DNA of 64,000 bases, taken from assembly GCA_032622095.1 (NCBI GenBank), contig CP136064.1, positions 43,172,989 to 43,236,988 on the forward strand, in the 5' to 3' direction. Every line of letters starts with the position of its first letter. The stretch's first letter is position 1. Made by a program: the position numbers and the translations under genes. The notes below the pieces were generated by a model. It ran no database searches. It saw nothing but the letters and a program-made list of their open reading frames with translations, and had not been told where the DNA came from. This DNA comes from Siphonodentalium dalli (taxonomy: Eukaryota > Mollusca > Scaphopoda > Gadilida > Siphonodentaliidae). Shown here in pieces: positions 31,672 to 44,692 of the stretch.

Positions 31672-32009
31672 ACGTATATACTTAACGTACTTGTGTTTTC
31701 TACTATTCATACTTTGGATAAACTGGTATGATAACAAATTGTATCATTGTAGTTCCCGAATTATTTTCACTCACTGACTGAGATATGTCAAAGCTATAGA
31801 TTTAACACATTTCTACCTGAGGGGAGTTTTTTGAGAAAGATGGCATGAAAATAATATAAATTTCGCGTAAGCACTGCGTAATTCAATCGAGCGTATTAAA
31901 TAGTCTTAATTACATTTAAGCAATTCGTGATATTTTCAAAATATCTCAAAATATCTCAATTTCAAACTATTATTTGGAAGGAAAAAAATCACTTTAGAAA
32001 ATGTGTATG
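31672..32009. other. Intergenic, nothing recognised
   Basis: A+T-rich with no supported feature. Confidence 0.4.
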
Positions 32010-32735
32010 TTATAGTACTACGACAACACCTGTCCACCCTCACAATATGAGAGATACGTTCTAATTATGTAAAAATAGTGGTTTAAACAAAATAAAAAAT
32101 ACAATTTTCAAGGCCGGTCATTGGAGAGTTTGACATGAAATATTTGCAACAAACAAACTGCATTATTTAGCTTACGAAGCCAACTATGCGGTCAGTCTAC
32201 AATCTGAAATCAAGAATGTCTGCGAGAAAATAAATAAAACATTTTTCATTGCATAGTTTAGTTTCTCGGCCGTCATTTTCAGAACTATTATTTTAGGAAA
32301 AGTCACCATAAAACAACATAATGTCTGAAATGATGAATCAGTTATTGAGTGTTTATGTATGTTAAATTATTACAGGCGTGGTTGAATAATTATTTATGTT
32401 GTTTTATATTGTTTCGGTCCTTCATACAACAAAAATAAATTGTTGTCACCAAAATTGTCACCAAAAGAATATATATATGAAATGTTTTGTTATTTATTTT
32501 CTCGCAGATATTCATGATTTCAGATAGTAAACTGAGCATATGCCCTAGTTGGTTTCATAAGCTAGATAATACAGTGCGTTTGTTGAAGATATATTTCCTG
32601 TCAAACATTCCAAATGACCAGCCTTGAAAATAGTTGTTTTCATTTTGTTTAAACCACTTGTTTACATAATCAACATTTTTCTCCCAGAATGTGAGGGTAA
32701 ACAGGTGTTGTCATATTGTATACCGCAACTTGACT
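32010..32735. mobile_element. Foldback element with about 240-bp inverted arms
   Basis: The arms at about 32010-32248 and 32476-32735 are reverse complements at roughly 75-80% by eye. They share GACAACACCTGT, TAAACAAAAT and TCTGCGAGAAAATAAATAA. The centre (about 230 bp) is non-coding. It is probably an old non-autonomous transposon. Confidence 0.65.
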
Positions 32736-32883
32736 CCAGGGATTGCAAATGCATTCGGACTGAATGCTCGGTGGTGAGTATTGGCACTTTCTTTTGTTAG
32801 GGTTTTTGTCGTCCTTTCGTTGTGTTTAAAAAGTTCAATACCATTCGCGTCCTTCTTAAATTGCAATATTACCCGATCGCAAT

Positions 32884-33400
32884 CTATGTTGCTCTTTTCC
32901 AGTACGCATGTATGCCGAATAATTTAACATAATTGTACCACATCATATTTGTTAGACAGTCAAAACTCAGCACTGATCTCTCCCTGAGAAGAACTTCCTC
33001 ACTTTCCGTTGTAGGCTCCGCTGAATTTGGGCGAGTACCTTTGCCGGCTTCTTTCAACTGCTTCCCATTGTTTGCGAACACCGCCATGGAAATTCAAATT
33101 CACGGCCCATGCATATGCGATAATGATATTTCAGTTTCCTTACGTATCTGTCAATACCACGGTGGTATGATGTCAATGAATCTGGCTCATAATCAGAGCC
33201 ACCGGCTTTCCTTATAGACAGAATGAATGACCTTATATACTTGTCCACATGAATTGAGTCAGTTGTCTCAATAATTTGAAATTCATTTCTCTCCGCCAAA
33301 CATCTTGTGAATGCCCTTATTACCACTTGAGTTTTCTTCACTGTATTATCATTTTGCATGCTAGTTACAAAGCCATCTTTCTCCGAATCATGAACATCAA
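32884..33400 (-). pseudogene. Crypton-type (DUF3504) tyrosine-recombinase remnant
   Basis: On the minus strand a frame ending at 33054 has SFILSIRKAGGSDYEPDSL followed by a YHRGIDRYVRKLKYHYRI helix and a REFEFP end. The next frame (33087-32884) continues with NNGKQLKEAGKGTRPNSAEP. These are consecutive parts of the DUF3504/Crypton-derived recombinase-like domain, as in KIAA1958 and ZMYM proteins. A frameshift near 33085 separates them, and the catalytic C-terminal part is missing. It is a decayed fragment. Confidence 0.65.
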
Positions 33401-34974
33401 TAATGTTGGTGCCTTGGAATTAGATGCAGATCTCTGAACATGCAGATTCAACGCCGATGGTGCACTGTCAATTCTGCTTACAACATCATGCAAATCGTCA
33501 TCTTCTCTAAATATCTGCATTAGATTTGTATGAAACCTCGTTTACATTAACTGCTTCAAATTCCATATTATTCTAAATTTACGTACTTTCACAAGAATCG
33601 ACCGATTTACGTTGTGTGCTCTGCAGAAATTGCAAATGTATACGACGTTTTAAAAGCATCTGAATAACCCATTAAACTTAATTCAGGGGAAATGCAATGA
33701 AAATACGGACTTTTCGTAAGTAATCTCGCTTGTTCTTAACAAAATATAATTTTATTTCATTTTCCTTTCTGTATTTTACCGAATAAGAATTTCCGTCATC
33801 AGCTTCTGATCAAGACCGTGTTAAATTACTGTGAATTCCCTACTTCGCGTAGAATAGAGATTGTCGAAGTAGTCCTTATTCGTGCGCGCTGTAAAAAATG
33901 TGTTGCTTTTTAAATTTCCAAACATTTTGCGGTGAGTTTTTTAGTTTTTTTTAGTCATGTCCAGTCCTTTCTCCACATTCGTTCCACTTTTTTGACATAC
34001 GTATTTATTATTGGACGTTCGTACTGCACGCTAATGTTATGTTACTGCTTTTAAATTGGTTATTTAGACGTTTTATTTTGAAACCAGGCCAGTTTCGAAA
34101 AGCACGTGCCCTCGCAGAAGGCCATCCGCCATATCCTTGTTGCCATCCTGGATACAAGATCGGAAACCGTCTAGACGTTTACGCGTGTATTTGAGGAAAA
34201 ATAGCTAAATTGTAAGATAAAAATACGTACATGCAATCAGGAAACAAAATGAATATTATATGTGCTAGTGGAATTCCATGCTATATTGCCACTGTTGTTG
34301 CAGTCGTTGTTAGTATTGTTATTAGTATTGCTATATAGCATCATCGAGTAAAATGACGATACACGAGGACTGGCGACAGGTAACAGAGAGACTACCGCCG
34401 AAAATCAGCAGATGCCGAAGTGCCGAAATGTTTAGGTGTCAAAACCTCAATCATTCATCACAATATGTCGTGAAAAAATTGTATGTAGACTTTATATACC
34501 GCGGAGAAGATTATTCAAATCATAGCGGCATTTTGAAATATGAACCTGTTTTTCCTTTCGTCAGCATGTGACTATAAAGCGTTAGTTTATACACGATAAG
34601 GTAAAAATAAATGACATTTGTCTCACTCATGTGAGAAAATTGAAGACTCTTGGAAATTTTTATCTGACATTTTCAATCAATTTAGGGAATAAACAGTGGT
34701 GCAATTTTGTTATAGAGTATATAGCTAAATGACCAATCGCGAGCCTGCGAGTCGATCGCTGGATACCGCGCCAAACAACATAACAACGGGAAGTACGCTC
34801 ATAACGAGACGATTCCGCGTTGTGACCGGACCATCCTTGCCCAGAAGCAAGTCGAGATGTACACCGTATTACGCGATGAGTCCGCACGCGGATTTAATTT
34901 ATGATCGCGCGCGATATAACTAAAACACTGTATATGGATTTTATATCCTACCGTGGTTCTCATATTCAACCCAT
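33401..34974. other. Intergenic or intronic, no supported feature
   Basis: No recognisable domains, RNA genes or element ends. Confidence 0.4.
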
Positions 34975-35745
34975 GGGTGGATGGATGGACGGATGGATGG
35001 ATTGATTGATTGACCTACTGACTGATCGGTGGATTGATGGATGGATGGTTGGATTGGTGGTTTGACGGATCAAAGGGTGGTTATATGTGTGGATGTGTGA
35101 GTGGATGGAAGGATGGGTGGTTGGTCGGATTGATGTTTGGATGGATCAATGGATGGATGCATATGCTGGAATATGGGTAGATGCATTGATTGATGGATGG
35201 ATGGATGTGTGGATGCTGGGGTTAATAATGGATTGATTGGTTTACGGATGGATCGATAGATGGATTGGTGTACGGATGGATCGATATATGGGCGTATGTT
35301 GGATGTTAAGGGGGATGGATTAATTGCTTGCTTGCTTGATTGATTGGTTGATGGATGTATGAATACATGGATGTGTTGATGTGAGTTATGGATTGATTGA
35401 TGGATGATATATGGATGTATGTTGGGGTTAATAATGGATTGATTGGTTTACGGATAGATCGATAGATGGATTGATATATGGACGTATGGTGGAGGTTATG
35501 GGGATGGATTAATTGCTTGCTTGCTTGATTGATTGATGGATGGAAAGATACATGGTTGTGTTGGTGGGAGTTATGGATTGATTGAGTGGATGGATGGTTG
35601 GTTGGATTGATGGATGGAAGGGTCGATGGGTTGACAGCTGGTTGAAGGATGGTTGGTTCAATGTATGGGTGGATGATTGGTTGAATTGATGGATGAATCA
35701 GTGGATGGGTGGATGGATGAACGGTGGGGTTATGAATGTATGGAA
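34975..35745 (+). repeat. Degenerate (TGGA)n / GGATGGATTGAT minisatellite
   Basis: About 770 bases of GGAT, GATTGATT and TGGTTGGA units with larger-scale duplication: a block with AATAATGGATTGATTGGTTTA near 35225 recurs near 35430. There is no coding capacity. Confidence 0.85.
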
Positions 35746-36374
35746 TTGCTTGATGGAATATACGCCGTATTATAGGGCGTAATTACGCCATAATATGAAT
35801 CGTACGTGACACGTAGTGGAGCAACCACACATGCTGTGTCTCAAATTTGCCTTTTATCGGCGACATAGCGCTAAGAATAATTTATGTAACATCACGCAGT
35901 GATCACGATGAAGATGACATGCCAACTTGACAAGACGTGTCGTGGATTGTGCAATCTTGTCTGGATTCTGGCCCACAAATCCAAAATGACGTCAGTAACC
36001 GTGTCATGACGTCTTCATTTTTCGTTTTCATTACGCTAACCAAAGAAATTGGTCTAATTGAAATTAATAGACCTAAATCACATGTGAATTCTTCGTAAGT
36101 TGTTAATTTCATTTCCATCGCGATGCTTCATTCCCAATTCCGCGTTTTTTTTGCAATCTCCACACTGTTGCTAATCGGAAGTAACCACTGAAGTAACGGG
36201 ATAATTTCTCCAAAATCCATACCCGCGATCTAAAATTTCACTGATGGATATAGAAACAAATATATGAAGTCATTCACCTGCTTAATGTATAAGCACCCTT
36301 GGTGGTTGCTATAAGGGTGAATATACTCCGTACTAGGGCGCAATTACGTCATATTACGGACGAATATACGCCAT
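35746..36374. other. Intergenic, nothing firm
   Basis: Paired fragments of ATACGCC(G/A)TA and GGGCG(C/T)AATTACG occur near 35760 and 36325, suggesting a small dispersed repeat. No gene. Confidence 0.35.
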
Positions 36375-36720
36375 ACACTCTAAAAAAAACATCTCCAAAT
36401 TTGGTTTCACACTGCTTTGGTTCCATCTGGAACCAATATTCTAAGTTTGGTTCTTCAAAGAGTCCATCGAATTCATTGTTTCAACAAGCACTCACCATTG
36501 TTTCCTAGTAGGTATTTAAGGAACCAAATGGGGAGCCTAAATGAACTATTTGGTTTCGAGTTCTGGTTCTATCCGGGGAACCAGATAGAGAACCAAAGCA
36601 TGTCACATTGGTTCTCCCCTCGGGACAAAATAGAAACAATTTGGTTCTATGAGGAATCAGAATGTCTGCTGTGTACTTAATTTGGTTCTTTATTTTTTAT
36701 TAGGGAAAACTATTTTTCAT
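36375..36720. repeat. GGTTC/GAACC-rich repeat region
   Basis: TTGGTTC and GAACCAA occur more than ten times within 350 bases, in both orientations, allowing several short hairpins. The origin is unclear. Confidence 0.5.
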
Positions 36721-36779
36721 GGAAACAACCTTAATTATTTGGTTAATAACTTTAAGCAATATATTCAATGACTTTTAGT

Positions 36780-37960
36780 TCAACTTAGTTTGAGGTATTG
36801 CCATGGGTTGGCGTCCGTAGTCCGTCCATCAACAAGTTATGTTAGCATCCGTACAGGTCACGTCTCTCATCTGATCGTCATCAACTATGTATCTTCAGGG
36901 TAACCCCTAAAGGGGAGCCTCACTTTTCCCCGAAATTCGTTAAAACATGGCCGCCACCATTGGAGAATTATTTTAAAACTTTACAGGCATATTTAGCATC
37001 ACCTCTAGATGGGAACTAGCAAATTTGAACGATTTTCGATAAAAAGCATGGCCGACGGCAGCCATCTTGAATTGTACTCTTTGCATCACTAAATCATTTA
37101 GCACAATCTACAGATAACATTCCTCATCCAATCTTCACAAAACTTCATATGGATCCTCTGGATGACTTATAGATGTGACGTCCATTCGTTAACATTGCTG
37201 CCAGCGGCCATCTTGGATTTTACACATTGTATGACTAAATCCTACAGGTCACATCTGTCATCCGATCGTATCAAACTTCATATGGATTTTCGGGATGACC
37301 TCTAGACGGTAGTCTCCATTTTTTCCGAAATTCGTTAAAAACATGGCCGCCAGCAGCCACCTTGAATCTATCGGCACATCCTGCAGTCCGCAATTATTGC
37401 ATAATTGTTCTTAAAATGTACAGGCATGTTTAGGATCACCTCTAGATCGGTGAAAACATTGCCGCCGGCAGCCATATTTGATTTTACTCTTTGCATCACT
37501 AAATCCTTTTGCACAACCGACAGAGCATATCCATTATCAGATCAACACCAAACTTCACATGGATCATCGGATTGGCCTCTAGATGGCTGCTTAATATTTT
37601 CTCTGAATTATGTTAAAACATGGGTACCAGTGGCCATCTTAGATTGAACTTTGTATGCGCACAAAAGAGGCCATCTCCTCTTCCAATCATTACCAAACAT
37701 CATATGAATTTTCTGGGTGACCTCTAGATGGAAGGCATCTCACATTTTACTCTTTCTGGTAGTATTACTGCATCCTTTGGCACTCCATACAGCCACATTT
37801 TGCATCCGATCAATCCCCAACTGTTTATGCATCTTCAGGGTTACCTCTTGTTAATTAAGCATATAAACTTCCGATTTCCCTTTCGCTCTATGAACTGTAA
37901 TTATCATGGCATGATCCCATTTCCATGTTGACCTACAGTGTCATTGATACTTTCAATGTT
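36780..37960 (+). repeat. Diverged tandem repeat, about 180-bp units (CATGGCCGCC)
   Basis: Five or six units share CCTCTAGA(T/C)GG, CCGAAATTCGTTAAAACATG and GCCGCCAGCAGCCA followed by ACTAAATCCT. A related unit, with GGGTTGGCGTCCGT and ATGGACGCCAGCAG, lies at 55620-55820. Confidence 0.65.
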
Positions 37961-38163
37961 GTTCATCAGACTTTTGAGAATGAGAAGACTGGAATTTTGA
38001 AGCGTTCCTGTACAATATATTAAGGCTTTAATATGTAAATATACCATTTCCGAGGAGAGTTTGGACACCTGGTAAGAGACTTAATCAGTAATTTTGATAG
38101 CGTTCCTTATATTCACACAATTTTAATACTTTAACAGAGAGATATGCCATGTCTTCCCTATAT

Positions 38164-38296
38164 GCAATCAACGTCGTTTTCGATGCATCTGTCGGCGTAT
38201 AGAAGTGTCGGATGCCGAATTACATACAAAAAGTATGTAGTTCGGCATCCGACACTTCTATACGCCGACAGATGCATCGAAAACGACGTTGATTGC
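38164..38296. repeat. 133-bp near-perfect palindrome
   Basis: Two 64-base arms starting GCAATCAACGTCGTTTTCGA differ at one position around a 5-A loop. No element context is recognised. It would form a very stable cruciform or hairpin. Confidence 0.9.
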
Positions 38297-39756
38297 TTAT
38301 AATTACGACAATCCGCATATTAGTTGGTGATTAAACAAGTTCTTTTTAAAGAAACTATATTAAAAACACTAAAATAGTAAAAATACCCAAGTGATATTTG
38401 TGTCTGGACTCAGCTGCTCTTTTAACCGAAATGGGAAATTGGGTCGAGAATAAATTGGGCGACCGACCGGAAGTTAGAGATGAACACACACAATTCGATC
38501 GCTGTTTCCGACATTCCAACTACACAAAAGCAAGAGACCACACCCGTAAACTATTAAACTGTACTTGCTGGTGTAAATTTCACTTATTTAAAACGATTCT
38601 AGAACATGTATTCTCATAAAGGCAGTCCGATTCGATAGCGATTCCGAAGCGGTGTTCACAAACTTCGCCACCGAATTTGTGGTCTCCGGCGACTGGAAAA
38701 GTAAACAGTCGCTACAAAGGTGCATTCTATGCTCTCATGACCACTGCCATGTCATATTGTTATTGGCACGAAGCTGGATAAATGCTAATACTAATGGTGG
38801 AATAGTTATGTAATACATTCTTTTATCCCCAAATAAATTAATGTACTATTTTGCTGTTTAATCGGTGATAATTTTTCGCTGATATTTGGCGTCTTGCGTT
38901 ACCACTAGAAACGGAAGTGATTTCTTGCGATTTGATTGGTGGACAAAATAAAATTCGACTTGGTTTCCGAACTTTTTAAGGTATCACTACCCCAGTGATG
39001 CGGGAAACGACACTTCCCTCCACTGATAGATATTGTCGCTACCAAGCGTATCTAAGGGCCTTGACCAATCAAATGCACGCATTTTAGTCAAAGCGAAAGT
39101 AGTTGTAATTATATGCTACTGTCATGTTCCCTTGGGAATAACCAAATTACTCAAACAAATATTTGGCATTATATAGTGCGACGCTAGAGATCGGCCTGCA
39201 CATTTATTAATTAAACACACATAAATGTGAACAACAATAATATCAAATACTATTTCATTATTTTTGATTATATTTCCAACTATAATTCATATCATGTAAA
39301 AGCGAAGGGCGTTCGGGCATATACAGGCTACATCACACTGTAAGCGAAATATACTTCATGCACGCGAATTATACTATGAGATCAACTATGGGAATAAACA
39401 ACCTTTCATCGGCCGTGAAAACCGCTCAGGAAAACCCGGATGCATCATTTGGTGGCCATATATTTCAACATGACTTCTTTTGTTGGCTCCCGGAAACCTG
39501 CATCCGATACTCTACTACATGTACATAATACTATGTAGCAGTGCTTTCAGTCGGCCTCAAGAACAAGAACGTCGGAGTCGTTCAACGCTTATTGCAATGA
39601 TTACCGTTTGACGTGATAAATCAATGATTGTTTAACATTGTTCTTTTGAAAATAGTATGTTTCATATACAAATTATTAACTTGTGTTTTGGAAGATTAAT
39701 AGAAACAAATAATGGTGTATTTCATTGAAAATTACAAAATGTTTTCTGTGATTTGT
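38297..39756. other. Intergenic or intronic, no supported feature
   Basis: One 73-residue frame at 38398 shows no domain. Nothing else is recognised. Confidence 0.4.
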
Positions 39757-39854
39757 AAATCGCAGCCGATCCGCGGGTGTACGTCTAGTGACAATACAGT
39801 CCACAATACGTCACCAAATAAACGAGCGAGTGCGTACCACTTCACAAGACGAAT
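39757..39854 (+). repeat. Dispersed 100-bp repeat R2, copy 1
   Basis: It matches 53459-53559 from TGTAAATCGCAGCCGATCC to GTACCACTTCACA with few differences. It lies just past the recombinase end of the DIRS-like element and might be part of its terminus. Confidence 0.65.
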
Positions 39855-40286
39855 GAATTAGATGTATACATGATCTGTTTTCCTCAAATGTCATGATACC
39901 ATTTTATGACACACGATGCTGAAATCTAACAGTTCTGTGAGATACAAAGCGACGTGACTATCAACAGCAGGCAACGGGCGTCCCCTTTCGTGGGGATGAA
40001 GTCTTTCCATTTCATATAAACGTAATGGTATTTCGTCACAGTATTGTCACTCCTGAATGCGATCAGAAGATCAACCACTTTCACGGCCAACTGCTGCAGC
40101 TCTACATAGTCTATTCCAACATTTCTCAGCTCCTCCATAATCAACTCTGTTGTAATGACATCTACAAAAAAAAAACAGTAATCGTTAAACCGAATTCAAC
40201 AAAGTTATCGGAAGTCTATATTTAGTATAGCGAACTCTGTTTCCAGTCTCGACTTGAACAAACCACACAGACTTGCATCCTACATA

Positions 40287-41034
40287 TGACATCACCCATA
40301 ACCATGACTCCTTTCGCAAAATCATGAAATTGACTTTGCCTTTATAAATCATTGGCCAGTATGCCACATACATCAATGCGGAACCAAAAGCGTACCGAAA
40401 GCCGCCTCTCTCTCCAATTTTCTCAAAACATTAGGAACCATTTTTGGAGGAGGAACTAACCAATTTATCACACCAGACCGCGACTGATTAAAACCGTTTA
40501 TTCCGCTTGTTCCTGAACATGGATCTTTTGAATTAAACAATTCGCACTTCACGTTGTTGCTATCCGCGACTATATCGACTTCATGTTTACCCCCAGTCAA
40601 AACGGACGAGATTGAACACTTCTGGTTTTATGGCCCAGTTATCAGTGTCTTGCGACTTACTGGGCTCATGACATCACCCATGACTCCTTTCGCAAAATCA
40701 TGAAATTGACCTTGGCCTATATAAATCATTGGCCAGTATGCCGCAGAAATCCAATGCGGAACCAAAAAGCGAGCGGAAAGCCGCCTCTCTCTCTCTCCAT
40801 TTTTCTCAAAATATGAGGAACCATTTTTGGAGGGTGAACTAACCAAGTTATCACACCCGACCGCGACTGATTAAAAGCGTTTATTCCGCTTGTTCCTGAA
40901 CATGGATCTTTTGAATTAAACAATGAGCATTTCGCGTTGTTGCTATCCGCGACTATATCGACTTCATGTTTACCCCCAGTCAAAACTGACGAGATTGAAC
41001 ACTTCTGGTTTTATGGCCCAGATATCAGTGTCCC
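40287..41034 (-). repeat. Tandem duplication within the DIRS-like element
   Basis: 40287-40650 and 40669-41034 are about 95% alike by eye. Each encodes the same connection segment (GKHEVDIVADSNN, then SKDPCSGTSGIN). It is a late duplication inside the dead element. Confidence 0.8.
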
Positions 41035-41584
41035 GCGACTTACCGAGCTCATCTGCTCTGACGTTAAGAATGCGGGGTATCCACATCACACGCAAATACA
41101 TTTTAAATTTTGTACGAATTTCGTCAATGTCTATGTAAACCTAAAACGTGGCTATCTCTCGGAATACCATAATTATGTCAAATTTCTGTTGTCTGTTTTA
41201 CAAAGACTGCTACACCCGTTAAATCGAGTATCGACAGCGATCAACTCCCACTTCAAAGCTTCGGCTTCTCTCCATGGAGCTTTGATCCGATTCAAGTTGA
41301 TTCCAAAAACCAATAACTTGGTTATCAGTGGCACAAATCATATCAAATTTTGCATTGTTTGATGCCGCTGAACAATGTTCGCGCTCATCAGGACTTGTTG
41401 GATGTTTTTTCGAATCTAAACGATCATGTGAAACAAATTCGAACTGATTTTCAGTTAAACCGTTTAGGCTTTCGAATTGCTGTCCGATATTGCCACAAAA
41501 GTCTAAATCATCAAGTGATTCGCCCTTGTTTTCTGAGTACACGGCAAAAAATCAGTTCTCAGGCTCGCAATTAACTGACACCTC

Positions 41585-41780
41585 TGGTTCCTGGTATCAA
41601 TGCACTGATAATCTCGGTATCCGGTGCCATGGAAATGGCACCACCGATTATTGGTATAAATGAACTGATAATCTCGGTATCCGGTGCCATGAAAATGGCA
41701 CCACCGATTATTGGTATCAATGAACTGATGCCTTCGGCACCTAATGTCAATGAACTGACACTGCCGTTTGTTTGTTCCAA
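41585..41780. repeat. Tandem 63-bp repeat with internal hairpin
   Basis: Units of ATCTCGGTATCCGGTGCCAT, then GAAATGGCACC, then ATTATTGGTATCAATGAACT repeat about three times. The GGTGCCAT and ATGGCACC halves pair. It interrupts the DIRS-like element between reverse transcriptase and RNase H. Confidence 0.75.
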
Positions 41781-42747
41781 TGAACTGAGCCAGCGAAAAT
41801 ATCATCATTGTCATTTCCGTCGAATGTGATAAAATATGCACCGTATCCCGAAGAGGAATCATCGCTAAAGAATGCGTAATCAAATGAAACTGTACGTCCG
41901 AAATGGGGATCCCCCGAACATGGACGTATTTAATTTTCGTAAATTCGATTTCTAGAACAAAAATTCAGTGAAAGCATCACTTCTGATTGTAACACTGTCT
42001 TCCCATTGTCTGCGCTCATTAATTGTAGCATATAAATATCTAGTATAAAATCTCACTGTTGACCGTTACTATTTGTAATGATATGATTTGACCATCAATG
42101 CTACTCAGAAAACGCACCTTTACTGTACATTTTCAATTGCAAATACATCTTATCATGTATCAAGTATTATTTCGAGCCTCATTATCATCTCTTCTGTCAT
42201 CACCATAGAACCAACTTCCATATCCAAACAAATTCCCAACCATGATAATTTATGGGTAGGCTCCCATTTACATTTTCTCTTCGGCCATCAAGAACCGAAC
42301 TTTTCTAAATTATGTTTCGAAAAAGCACTAAGCTGTTTGGCATCTGACATAGTGGCTACACCGACCAAGTCGTTGTCTAGGTATATTATAAATTCGATTC
42401 CTCTTTGGCGCCAATATTTTGCAATCTCTCATTAGTTTTGAAAATACAAAAGCGGCCGAGCATAAAGCGAACGTAAAACTTCAAAAATAAAGTATTTGAC
42501 GCGATTTTGTTTGAATCACAATTTTCTTAATTCCAACTGAATCCAAAATATTGTCATCTGTGCTTCTGAATAGATATATGATGATATGCAATTCTGATAT
42601 CGAAAGAAATAAGATAATCTCCTTTTTTGAAAATTTCTTGTGCTACATTAGCATCTTCATATCGAAAATGTTGTTTAAAAATAAATGGTTTAATATGTCG
42701 ACAATCTAATACCAATCATGGCTTGCCATTTCGATTTCTGGAGACTG

Positions 42748-43249
42748 TTAAAGGCACGTGAGGCCTTAGTTGTCGAAAATATTCATATTTGTTCCAATCA
42801 CCGTGAACAGAAAAACATTAAAACGCATACAGTTTCGTTCATATATACCATGACCATCGCGTAAACAGCATGTTATCATAAAGATTTACTATATTTCACC
42901 TAAGCAAGAGCCTGATTGTGTTACAGAAGACAGCACAATGCTGCTGGCTAATCACACACAAATGGCATAAACGCTCTTTATTCGTTCCATATCAGGAATT
43001 CACACACAAAGAACGCTCTTTATGTTTACCATCATAATATAAACAAACACCAGAAAAGTAACTTTTTATGCCTTTGTTTACATAACAATGGTCAAAAATA
43101 TGACAATAACATACTGTTTATGCGATATTTCTTATTTGTATACGGACAAAGTCTGTCTACATTTTGTTGTTCTTTCTGTTTGTGGCGGATTTTGACGGGT
43201 GGAAATATTTTCACAGGATACCCACCGCCAAGGCCAACCGTACCTTTAA
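42748..43249 (+). mobile_element. TTAA-flanked MITE (piggyBac-like target), copy 3
   Basis: Body 42752-43245, flanked by TTAA at 42748 and 43246. It matches copy 1 over its length in opposite orientation. It begins AGGCACGTGAGGCC and ends CCGTACCT. Confidence 0.75.
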
Positions 43250-43514
43250 TGGGTTAACAACAGTAGGTACTTTGTTCACTTTAGAAATACAACCTTTAGC
43301 TAACTATTTTTCGATTTCGGATTCCACAAAATGTAAGTTTTCAATTTTGGACTTATTGTTGCGCAAAACGTCACTCTCTGGCCTCCTAATAAAGGCGATT
43401 GCATAACCATGCTCTAATAAATTGATAATTTCCGAACTAGAAGGAATATTTTTCCCATTGGTCTATAGTGCGTTTTTCAATCTCTCTAAATAGTGGGGCG
43501 GATAGATGACAAAA

Positions 43515-43632
43515 TCATGCATTTTATGGTAAAATAACCAAACTGGACACGCATGTACTACATATAAAAAATAAGACATTTTGGATATCATGCCAAGATG
43601 GAGGATGCCCATGGTTGCCATGGCAACCGTTT
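43515..43632 (+). repeat. Dispersed repeat R3, copy 1
   Basis: It shares GCATTTTATGGTAAAA, GGATATCATGCCAAG and CCCATGGTTGCCATGG with the reverse complement of 49905-50030. Confidence 0.55.
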
Positions 43633-44692
43633 TGACAACAAATTTAGTTTTTCTCTCAATCCCAACAAGTATGCATCGTTATGACTCAGTTTCTGATCGA
43701 AAAACAATGTTTGTACTGAAAAGGGATCAGGCTATATAGTTGGGTAGAATCAAAATGGCGGATAAAATGGCCGCCATTTGTTTGAAAGTCCCTATTATTG
43801 GTTGCGTGTATCAACATTTTATTGAGATGTGTATACATTTTTTTATTATAAAATGTACTTTGACAAGAAAATATAAACTGATAAATCACTCTGTATATAT
43901 ATAACAATTCTAAGGATTGCAAAACAAAAATTATAGGCCAGAAGATGATGGAATAGCGTAAATATAATGCAAAAAAAAAACAATGGGTTGTTTGTTTTTA
44001 TTACTATAATTGATGGTTACAATGACACGAGAAGCATTTCTATGATATAAAACTATCTGAAAGTTGATTATGACAATCTTCCGCGTTAACTTTATATCAT
44101 ATCATTTTAGCGAGTGTGTGTGGACAATATTGGTCTTGTACAAAACTGCTTGGCAACCGTTGCCATGGAGCTACCCGATTACCTTTGTGCGGCTATAATA
44201 ACACTTACTCACAATTTGACAAGCTGCTAATCATTGTGGTATTATATGCGCAACATACAAGTACCGCAAAGTTTACATATTTATGATATTAACTACAATT
44301 CTTCAAAATAGAGGTAAGCAAATGTTTTTATTACGAGCGTAGGTGCGAATTATGTTCGACAAGGTATGATATGAATTGTTTACATTTGCAATAGCAATAT
44401 CATGAGATATATGTAATTCCCTATATAGTTGTTATACAACTGAAGTGTGCTAAACAATTTGATTCTAATATATTATAAGAATCAATCGTGCAATAACTCG
44501 TGGCATTTCGCCGCTCCAATATGGGATAAAACAGTCGAAGACACTCATTCTGCGATAAGTGGCATTCAAGAATGTGCAATGGATAGTCATGTATGAAGAA
44601 TTCATGAGAAATCGCCAGTCAATTCTGCTAGTTGTGTGAACGAACCCTAAAGAGTTGGAAAAATTTGCATACATGTCACTGTTGGCAACACT
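43633..44692. other. Intergenic, nothing recognised
   Basis: No supported gene or element end. Confidence 0.4.

Larger units (their letters stand above)
39926..42440 (-). mobile_element. Decayed DIRS-like (tyrosine recombinase) retroelement
   Basis: Order on the minus strand: reverse transcriptase (42410-42150; IEFIIYLDND, then LSWLGICLDMEVG, with an internal stop and YLDD changed to YLDN), an RNase H-like stretch (41400-41219; SNNAKFDM, SSMERSRSFEVGV), an RNase H end (about 41120-41030; WIPRILNVRADELGKS), then a connection segment (SRSGVINWLVPPPKMVPNVL) and a recombinase N-terminus (LLIAFRSDNTVTKYHYVYMK, 40144-39926). This order fits DIRS/YR retroelements. Frameshifts, stops and inserted repeats show that it is dead. 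Confidence 0.65.

Noticed and set aside
40937-41362. 141-aa plus-strand protein
   Set aside because: It is the shadow of the minus-strand RNase H/connection region of the DIRS-like element.
41571-41883. Repetitive proteins of 69 and 126 aa on the minus strand
   Set aside because: They are translations of the 63-bp tandem repeat in different frames.
42088-42435. 115-aa plus-strand protein
   Set aside because: The opposite strand reads as a reverse transcriptase (YLDN, WLG motifs), so this frame is a shadow.
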